Shown one piece after another: positions 53,880 through 61,615 of a DNA stretch of 64,000 bases (the stretch's first letter is position 1; every line of letters begins with the position of its first letter). The position numbers and the translations under genes were made by a program. Source of the stretch: Pyropia yezoensis (taxonomy: Eukaryota; Rhodophyta; Bangiophyceae; Bangiales; Bangiaceae). The notes beneath the pieces are model-generated. The model did no database searches. It saw only the letters and a program-made list of their open reading frames with translations, and was not told the origin of the DNA. Location: contig CM020618.1 in NCBI GenBank assembly GCA_009829735.1, forward strand, positions 33,084,894-33,148,893, written 5' to 3'.

Positions 53880-55466
53880 ATGCCCCCGACCGATGATGGC
53901 GCGGCTGCGGCCGACGCCCCCGCCTCTACCCCCCGGTCGCGGCGGCCCCACTGGCTGCCCGTCGATATGATCACCGAGCCACATGGGGAGGCGCTGTACG
54001 GGGTGTCGTTTTCCCCCCTCGCCCGCTCCTCCGCCGACTACCCCGTCCTCGCCACCTGCGGCGGCCCGTCGGTGCGCGTCTACGCGGCGACGCCGGCAAA
54101 GACGCGCCTCCTACAGGCGTACCTCGACGAGGACAACACCGAGGCCTACTACGCGGTGGGGTGGACCTACAATGCCGACGGGCGGGGCTCCCACTGGGTG
54201 GTCGTCGGCGGGCGCAAGGGCATCCTCCGCGTCATTGACGTGACCGGCCGGTCGGGGGTGGCGGCGCTGGCGGGCCATGGCGAGGCCATCAACGACGTGG
54301 CGGTGCACCCGTCAGACCCGGCACTGGTGCTCACCGCCAGTCGGGATGAGAGCCTCCGCCTGTGGAACGTGCGGTCGCGGAGCTGCGTAGCGATTTTTGG
54401 GGGGGAGGGCGGCCACCGGGGGGACGTCCTCTACTGCGCGTGGGACACCTTTGGCAACCGCTTTGCGTCGACGGGGCACGACAATAGCGTCAAGATATGG
54501 GGGGTGGACGGGCTCGAGGGGGCGGTGGAGGAGAGCCACAAGGCCGCCGACGAGGCGGCGGCGGCGGCGGCGGCCGAAGCGGCGGCGGCCGCGGCGGAGC
54601 GGGGCGGGGGGGGCAAGGGCAAGGGCCCCGCGGAGGGGGGGAAGGGCGCCGCCGTCGCCGAGGGCGACCGCCAGCGCAAGCGCCGTGGGGGCTCTGCGGG
54701 GGGGGGGGGAGGGCCCTCACCCATGGTGGGGGTCGTGGCTGCGAACGCCAATGGTGGCTCCACGACAAGCGCGTTGCCGGCAGCCGGCGGTGGCGGGGGC
54801 GGCGGGGGTGGCAGCGGCGGTGACAGCGTCAGCGGCTCCGCCGCCCCCATTCGGCTGCCCGTCATGGAGCAGTTCCCGCTCTTTTCCTCCCGCCGCATCC
54901 ACCGGCACTATGTGGACTGTGCGGCGTTTATCGGAGACCTCATCCTCTCCAAGTCCAACGACGAGCGGTTGGTGCTGTGGCGGCCGGGCACCGTTGCGCC
55001 GTCCGCGTCGGCGGGTGGTACGTTGTTGGCCGGCGTCGCGGGCACCGCGGGCGCCGCGGGCACCGCGGGCACCGCGGGCACCGCCGGCGCTGCCACCATC
55101 AGCGGCGCCACCCCCGACCTGTCGTCGGCCAAGGACAATTACTGGGCGCTGCGGGAGTACGCGCTGGCGCCATGTGATATGGTCTGGTTTATGCGCTTTG
55201 GCATCGACGCGACGGCAGAGCTGGTCGCCGTTGGCACCATTGCGGGCACCGTCGAGGTGTTTGACGTGGACACGGGGGGTGACGACGGGACGGGCTCGGC
55301 GGCGGGGCCAGCCGGGGCCGGGCCCTACCAGACGCTCCGCGCCAAGGACTGCCACAACGTGGTGCGGCAGTGTGCGTTTTCGCCGGACCGCACGACCCTC
55401 GTGGCCGTGACGGACACGTGCGCGCTGTACCGATGGGAGGACTCGGCGGCGGGGGGGGCGTCCTAG
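53880..55466 (+). CDS. EED: Polycomb PRC2 WD40 subunit EED/ESC
   Basis: 528 residues from ATG 53880 (MPPTDDGAA). EED is the beta-propeller that binds trimethylated H3 tails and activates the H3K27 methyltransferase of PRC2. Family blocks are clear: HGEALYGVSFSP (35-46), RLLQAYLDEDNTEAYYAVGW (76-95), GHGEAINDVAVHPSDPALVL (132-151), DESLRLWNVRSRSCVAIFGG (156-175), HRHYVDCAAFIGDLILSKSN (341-360) and CDMVWFMRFGID (432-443). The WF pair in the last block and Tyr in GWTYNAD (94-100) match positions of the aromatic cage. Two inserts interrupt the propeller: about 105 Ala/Gly/Lys-rich residues (219-325) and a Gly-Thr-Ala repeat region (371-415, DNA repeat GCGGGCACC). Stop TAG. Intronless. Confidence 0.94.
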   Translation: MPPTDDGAAAADAPASTPRSRRPHWLPVDMITEPHGEALYGVSFSPLARSSADYPVLATCGGPSVRVYAATPAKTRLLQAYLDEDNTEAYYAVGWTYNADGRGSHWVVVGGRKGILRVIDVTGRSGVAALAGHGEAINDVAVHPSDPALVLTASRDESLRLWNVRSRSCVAIFGGEGGHRGDVLYCAWDTFGNRFASTGHDNSVKIWGVDGLEGAVEESHKAADEAAAAAAAEAAAAAAERGGGGKGKGPAEGGKGAAVAEGDRQRKRRGGSAGGGGGPSPMVGVVAANANGGSTTSALPAAGGGGGGGGGSGGDSVSGSAAPIRLPVMEQFPLFSSRRIHRHYVDCAAFIGDLILSKSNDERLVLWRPGTVAPSASAGGTLLAGVAGTAGAAGTAGTAGTAGAATISGATPDLSSAKDNYWALREYALAPCDMVWFMRFGIDATAELVAVGTIAGTVEVFDVDTGGDDGTGSAAGPAGAGPYQTLRAKDCHNVVRQCAFSPDRTTLVAVTDTCALYRWEDSAAGGAS

Positions 55467-56459
55467 GGCGAGGGGGGAAGGCTGCCGCTGGTCGGCGCGG
55501 GGGGAGGGGTGGGAGGAGCTGGCGGGTGGGGCGGGGAGGGTGGGATTGCGCTGGGCATGCGCTGTTGGCTGGCCGCTTGCTGCTGCCCGTTGGGACTGCG
55601 GTGTGTGGTGGTCGCTGCGCCTTGTCTGGCCTGGCGGCGCTCCCCCGCGGTGGTCGACGCGGCCCGCCGCGTGTCCCGGGCGCGGCGCCATGGCAAGGGT
55701 TGCGGCCGGTGGCCGGGGGTGTCAGCTGCACCGGCACGCTGCTCCTCGCCCTCCCCTCGGCAACCACTGCGGCCTACCTAGCCATCCTGTGCCGTGCCGG
55801 CCTGGCCACCTTGTGCCGTACCTGCCGTCCTAGTTGTGGCGGCGGAGGCGCGGGGCACGAGCGTGCGGGGGGTCGTGCGCCACGCGGTCTAGGATGGCGG
55901 CGTCTGGTGGTGGGTGGGTGGGGGTAGGGTGGGGGAGGGACGGCGGGCCTTACGGACCGCGCCACGCAATGGCAGCCTGTCGTTGGCCCTCTGTGCCCGG
56001 GCGCTGTGGGAGTGCGTGTGCGCTTGGGCTTCGCCCCCGGGATGGCGCCGCGTAACTGCGAGTTCCCCCCTGCTTTGCGTTTTTTCTGCTCTCTCTCTGC
56101 TGTTTCTGTGGGGGTGGCGTGGTCCATACGCTATTCTGTCACAGTTGTTGCTGCTTTGTTCTCTTCTTCGATTCAATCATGCTCGAGTTGAGTCGGCTGA
56201 CACATGTGCAACCTTGTGGGGATGCACCGGGCCATGCCGTGTGTGCGCTGTCCCCGTTGAGTCTGGACGCCAAGGCACGAGCAAAGAAAAGAGGGCAACG
56301 GATACCACAGCACGTCCACGCATTGCCACCACATAGTGGAGATGTGCAGACACCAGAGAAGAAATACCAACACAGCCTGGAAACCAAGACTGGTATCAAA
56401 AAAAAGAAAAAAGCGCTTGCGCATCCTGAGTGCTGCAGGGGTGCGGGCGTAAGCCCCCA
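55467..56459. other. Convergent intergenic region of EED and phosphofructokinase
   Basis: Holds the 3' ends of both genes; GC-rich on the EED side and nearer to balanced composition towards 56450. No supported ORF and no clear AATAAA for either gene. Confidence 0.45.
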
Positions 56460-58199
56460 CTAAAGCGAGTCGGTCGACACGGACGACACGGCCGACGAGC
56501 CTCGCTGTGCCGGCTGCCCGTTGGGCAGCGCAAAGTCTGGCTGCCCCGTGCTCGACAGCAGCCGAAGCCACAGGCGGCCGCGCGCAACATCCACCACCTT
56601 TTTCTTGCCCGCCACCTCTTGGAACGGCACGTACACGTTGACCCCATTGACCGGGCCGACCATAAAGCCCGAGTGACCCCCGAAGAGCCCGTGCACAGCC
56701 GAGTGCGCCAGCAGCGTACACAACAGGCTGTCGCCCGCACAGGGAGGACAGCTGCGCACCATATAAGTAGGGTCGATGAACTTGCACGACACTTCGGTGC
56801 CTGCAACAGCAAAATGGGCCTTGATGTCGTTGAGCAGCCGAAGCCCAATGTCCGATAGCAGCTTGTTGCCCGACGCGTCCCGCGACCGCCGCGCGCCTAC
56901 CGCGTCGGCAACATGCTCCTGGCCGGCGCCCTCGGCAACGACAATAACCACCTTGCCGCGTTCAGCCAGCTGCCGCTCAATGTACTCTAGGAGCCCGCCT
57001 GGGCCCGAGATGGCAAAGGGCACCTCGGGGATGAGCACGCAGTCGGCCTCCCCCGACGCCAACGCAGCGTGGACGGCGATGAAGCCGCTGTTGCGGCCCA
57101 TGAGCTTGACTAGACCGATGCCGTTGGGAAAGTCGCGCGCTTCACGCGCCGCCGCGTTGATTGCATGCTGCGCCTCCCCCACGGCGGTCTCAAAACCGAA
57201 AGACTTGTCGATAACGCAAAGGTCGTCATCGACCGTCTTGGGGAGGGTGCACAACGCAATGGGAAGCCGCCGCTTGATAATCTCTTCTTGCAGCGCCATG
57301 GCGCCAGCCACGGTGCCGTCCCCGCCGCACACGTAGAGCTGGTTAATGCCCCGCGTTTCGAGCGCGTCCACAATCCTTGTTGTGTCATGGCCGCCACGGG
57401 AGGAGCCCAGAAAGGTGCCGCCGTCCTTGTGAATGTTCTCCACCAGCTCAGGGGTCAGCGCCAACCAGTTCTTGGCGTAGAAGCCACGGTAGCCGCTCTG
57501 AATACCGAAAACAGTCTCGACCCCATACTCCCGGGTGAGCGTCAGAACAATCGCCCGGATGACGGTATTGAGACCCGGCGCAATCCCGCCACAGGTCACG
57601 ATCGCCGCGCGCACCGCCCGCGGCTCAAAGTAGACCGTCTCCCTGGGGCCAGCGCGGATGTAGGCGGGAGCATCCTGCCCTGTACGGCAGACGGCCTGGA
57701 ACTCAAGGCCCGCATCGCCGTCCAACGCGGCCGTACCTGACGCGTCGGCCCGCAGCGCTACATTCTTCAGCACCACCTCCCCCTCGGGGACAAACCCAAA
57801 GCCATCGGCCATGGCACGGCGAATCGGGTTGGGGTGCTGCTTCACCATCGCGCCATCACAGTAGTCGGTGAGGTGCCCAACCCGCCGCACCCGAACCCGC
57901 AGAACCGAATCGGTGACCGATGCGTCATTAGAAGCCACGTCGTCGTTCGCGGCCGCTGCCGCCGCCGCCGCCCCGGGCACCGCGGCGTCCATCCGCGGCG
58001 CCGCGTACGGCGGCAGGGGCGGCCGCCACCCACCGGCTTGCCGGAGCGGCGACCCGGCGGTGGAGGCGAGGGAGCTCAACCGCCGTAGCCGTCCGTCGGC
58101 CACCGAAGGTGGGCCATTCCGACGCAGCCGCAATGGCCGCCGGGGCGGACGGGCGGGCCGGCAGGGCGATAGAACCGGTGGTGGCGATGCAAACGCCAT
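56460..58199 (-). CDS. PFK: ATP-dependent 6-phosphofructokinase, plant-type clade
   Basis: Catalyses fructose-6-phosphate + ATP to fructose-1,6-bisphosphate. 579 residues from ATG 58199. Key blocks: CGGIAPGLNTVIR (203-215), FGIQSGYRGFY, SSRGGHDTTRIV, CGGDGTVAGA (291-300), PKTVDDDLCVIDKSFGFETA (320-339), GLVKLMGRNSGFIAVHAAL (362-380), PEVPFAI (391-397). Gly in GGDGT together with Lys in PKT is the combination of the plant ATP-PFK group; PPi-dependent enzymes have Asp at the first position. The first ~70 residues are rich in Arg, Ser and Pro and nearly free of acidic residues, like an organelle transit peptide, so a plastid or mitochondrial form is possible. An in-frame ATG at 58322 would add 41 residues. 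Stop TAG. Confidence 0.95.
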   Translation of the reverse strand: MAFASPPPVLSPCRPARPPRRPLRLRRNGPPSVADGRLRRLSSLASTAGSPLRQAGGWRPPLPPYAAPRMDAAVPGAAAAAAAANDDVASNDASVTDSVLRVRVRRVGHLTDYCDGAMVKQHPNPIRRAMADGFGFVPEGEVVLKNVALRADASGTAALDGDAGLEFQAVCRTGQDAPAYIRAGPRETVYFEPRAVRAAIVTCGGIAPGLNTVIRAIVLTLTREYGVETVFGIQSGYRGFYAKNWLALTPELVENIHKDGGTFLGSSRGGHDTTRIVDALETRGINQLYVCGGDGTVAGAMALQEEIIKRRLPIALCTLPKTVDDDLCVIDKSFGFETAVGEAQHAINAAAREARDFPNGIGLVKLMGRNSGFIAVHAALASGEADCVLIPEVPFAISGPGGLLEYIERQLAERGKVVIVVAEGAGQEHVADAVGARRSRDASGNKLLSDIGLRLLNDIKAHFAVAGTEVSCKFIDPTYMVRSCPPCAGDSLLCTLLAHSAVHGLFGGHSGFMVGPVNGVNVYVPFQEVAGKKKVVDVARGRLWLRLLSSTGQPDFALPNGQPAQRGSSAVSSVSTDSL

Positions 58200-58811
58200 G
58201 ACCAGACGGCGGGGGGGAGGGCGCTGCACAGACCACGCTGATGTGAGGGGTGGGGCGGGGCACCACCACTGCCCCCGAGACGCGCGTGAAGCGGGCAAAT
58301 AGTCAGAGCCCGACAAGGCCATTGATTGACAATCCAGGCGTCGCCGCGGGACTCGTTGGTGCGAGCAGGCGCAGGGCCGACTCTGAGCTCGAGACAGCAA
58401 CAGGGGCTTGCAAGCACCTGTCTTGACTCGAACGAAACGGTCGGGGTTTTCGGACAAAAAAACTGGCGCAGTTTTCGGAAATCTCTCGTCGGGCTGCAAC
58501 GCTCGAGTCCTCCGCTACGCAACGTCGCGACGTCTGCTTCAGGCCGACCTCATAGGTGCACCTCTGTGACTGACCCCAACCCCGCGACCTGTCCACTCTA
58601 CCAAGACGCCCACCATGAGGCACAATGAAGGCACTTGAAGGCAGACAATACTGCCAGTGTTGAAAACTGCGAAGACAGTGTCATACACAAGAGCACAAAA
58701 ACCAGCTGGGACGCGCCGCGACCCATGGGACGCGCTGCGACCCACCCTGTCATCCAGTCTGGTGGTCCTCCCACTGGGTGAGCCGCTCCCCACGCCGATG
58801 CCCGGGACAGG

Positions 58812-60436
58812 TCATGGTCTACGCTCCTCCTCTTGCCCCTCTGCAAACCCCCCCATCCGGTCGACGCCGAGGTCATTCCCCAGTCCCAACGGTGGAAGCT
58901 CGCCGTCCATCAACGCACTCCGGGGGCTTCCTGCCCCGCCGTGGCCGCTCCGCGTCGTCCCCCCTTCGCTGGAATCCAGATCCTTGCCTCCCCCACCACC
59001 CGCGCTTGAGATGCTCTTGAAGATGGTCAACGCCTGGGCCACCATCCCCCCAACATCCCCCGCGTTGGCAGGGAGCACAAGCGTATTGCCCGCCTTAGCA
59101 ATAGCCCCAAACGCCGACACGTACTGCTCCGCAACTCGCAACGCCACAGCATCTTTTCCGGCACTAGTCGCCACGGACGCGGCGACCGTCGATACAGCGG
59201 TGGCCGTCGCCTCAGCGCGCAAGCGGATAGCGTCGGCGTCACCCGATGCCCGATTGATCACCTCCTGCTGCTGCGCCTCTGACGACAGAATGGTGGAGCG
59301 CTTGTGGCCCTCGGCCAAGTTCACCGCGGCCTGCTGCTCACCTTCTGAGTCGAGGATCTGAGCGCGCTTGCGGCGTTCGGCTTCGGCTTGCAGCTCCATG
59401 GCCTTGCGCACGTTGGGGGGCGGGGAGATGTCGCGGATTTCATAGCGCAGGCAGGTGATGCCCCAAACCCCGGCAGCGGCGTTAATGGACGAGACAATAC
59501 GCGCGTTGAGGCTCTCCCGCTCCTCGAAGGTCTTGTCCAAGGTGAGCTTTCCTAGCTCGGAGCGCATCGTCGTCTGAGCGAGGAGGGTGATGGCCCGTGC
59601 CGGGTTTTCGACTCCGTACGACGCCTTGACCGCGTCTTCCACGCGAGCAAACAGAACTGCGTCCAGGTTGATTGACACGTTGTCCCGGGTGATGGCCACC
59701 TGATTAGGAATCGAAATGGCCTCCTCCTTCAGGGAGTGGATGTACGTGACCTTGTCGACCACAGGGATAATCCAGTTCAGGCCGGGCTCCAGCTTGCGGT
59801 GGAAGCGACCAAAGCGCTCGACAATCGCCACCTGCTGCTGGGGCACGATCGTCACGCCAAAAGTCTATACAGGGAAACAGTTGTAGCAGCCAACGGAAAA
59901 AAGTCACAAGAATGAGATGCACATCGTTCGAGCAGCTTCATTCAAGGGAGTTCAAGCGTCAGACACCAAGCTCAGCAAATGCACCCCACAGAAAGCAGTC
60001 GCCCTTCACTTGCCCAGAGCAACGCCGGCACAAGCAACCTCCGGCCACGCAGCCCTCTCGCGCAAGACTGATGACTTGTCCTGCGCCACAAAGCGCGACC
60101 CCACAGAACCTAGTCCCACGCTTCAACAAACGAATGGCAGCAGATACCCTGCCGGGTTGCCTCCCGTCCAGCCGACTTAACCAGAGCTGAACGTACTCCA
60201 TGCGCCGTCAGAGACATGCGGGACGCCACATTCTGGGTCATGCCCGCATGCTGATACCTCACCCCGCTACCCATCCCCATTGCACCAGACAAGACGGGAG
60301 AGCTCATCCCGGCGAGGCCACCGGCGAGGCCCCCTCCGGTCATCCCATTGAGGACGCCGCCGATGCTACCGGCACGCGTCAGCGCCGTCTGCCTTGCCAG
60401 CAGCGCAGCCGACCGCCTGGCCCCGACTGACAACAT
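58812..60436 (-). CDS. STOML2: Mitochondrial stomatin-like protein 2 (SPFH family), two exons
   Basis: SLP2 is an inner-membrane scaffold that binds cardiolipin and prohibitins. Exon 1 starts at ATG 60436 with a clear mitochondrial presequence (MLSVGARRSAALLARQTALT) followed by a Gly/Met-rich stretch. Exon 2 (59864-58812, 350 codons) holds the SPFH domain: TIVPQQQVAIVERFGRFHRK, LEPGLNWIIPVVDKV, AQTTMRSELGKLTLDKTFEE, CLRYEIRDISPPPNVRKAM. The coiled coil with EAERRKRAQILDSEG and the SLP2-specific VAEQYVSAFGAIAKAGNTLV follow. With the donor at 60181 the protein has about 435 residues. Stop TGA. This is the only gene here that needs an intron. Confidence 0.93.
59865..60181 (-). other. Intron of the stomatin-like gene
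   Basis: The acceptor is clear: a pyrimidine-rich tract ending CCCTGTATAG before ACTTTTGGCGTG, which restores TFGVTIVPQQQ in frame. The donor is probably CTG|GTTAAGT (intron starts at 60181, 317 nt); GGA|GTACGT (start at 60196, 332 nt) keeps the same phase and cannot be excluded. Confidence 0.75.
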
Positions 60437-61615
60437 GATCGACGCACAGAGGTGGTGACAAGGAGCGCCGCAGACAACAAAAGTAACCAAAAAGGACGGG
60501 TTGGGGCAAGGGCAGATGCCCCACAGGCACCAGGGTCGTTGAATTTGCTGGACGAGACGGTCACGCTCCGCTCCCGACCATCAGAGCGTCGTCCGGATGC
60601 GCCAAGGGATGCTCCAGCGTGGGCAGCGATGATGACGAACTCGAAACAATTGCGTGTGTGAGTCAATTATACTATCAAATGCAGGTAATGTTCAATAAAT
60701 CAGTATTCACCGACAAGAATAGCAGAAAGTGGGACATGCAATCATGAGCAGCGTCCAAACGGGAAATTCGAGCTCGCCCAGGGCCTACGACCAAGAAACC
60801 TGCTCTAGCATCCTCACGCATAAATAACAAACCAATGGTGCTCGTCCATATCATCCGTAAAGAATGCGGCAGTCACCACATCAGTCAACTTATCTACGTA
60901 GCAAGCGTCCGCGTCAGCGCGTATCGAATTAGCCTGGTCGCAGCCCGCTGAGACTCGGAGAAGTGACTGATGCGGGCTTCATCTCTCGAGAATTCAACAT
61001 GGTGGGTGACAAAAGGCCGTGACTGCCACAACAATCGAATGCGCATGGTGCATAGATACTAAAGGTTTCCAAAGAGCTCTTGTACAACTAAAGGCTATCC
61101 TGAGCTTGCACACATGGCGCCATCTGATGGGTGAGACACTCCGCAATGAGGCTCAGCTGGCTGTTCGGTGGCGAGCAGTGTGGGTTGGCAGATAGCGCCA
61201 ACTCTTGCTCGCCTAGCTGCTCTGTGATCCTCTCCCTTGGCAAGCAAAGTAGGGGGCGAAGGGACTGTCACTGGCACATCACCTCAGATTGGCTATTGCT
61301 TCGAGAAGCGCTCGTGCTCGCTAATTCATCCTCGTTGGGCTGCATATTTCATGTTTCGCGCATATCTATGTGTTTCAAAGTATTTTGACCTACTGTCGTT
61401 GATTCACGTGCAATTGGCGTAGACGGATCTTCGTCACAGCTGAAAATCTTCCTTGTGACCCGCCACAGTGGCCGACGTCGACATCGTCGAGTGCTGAGCC
61501 AGTCCATCCCACGGCGCGGCGCTTTACCGTTGTGTCCCCGCTTGCCCTTCCTACTGCGTCAGCGCTAGTGTGTGTGTTGGTGCTGTGTGCCGCCTGCTTC
61601 TGGTCTCCGGACATC
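60437..61615. promoter_or_regulatory. Divergent promoter region of SLP2 and isoleucyl-tRNA synthetase
   Basis: About 1.2 kb between two head-to-head housekeeping genes. The middle (60660-61120 and 61300-61420) is AT-richer than the rest of the block. No ORF with support, no tRNA found. Shared regulation of the two mitochondrial/translation-related genes is possible but unproven. Confidence 0.5.

Noticed and set aside
60437..61615. tRNA or other small RNA gene in the divergent region
   Set aside because: No cloverleaf with A and B boxes could be made out; TTCGA-like words occur singly without matching arms.
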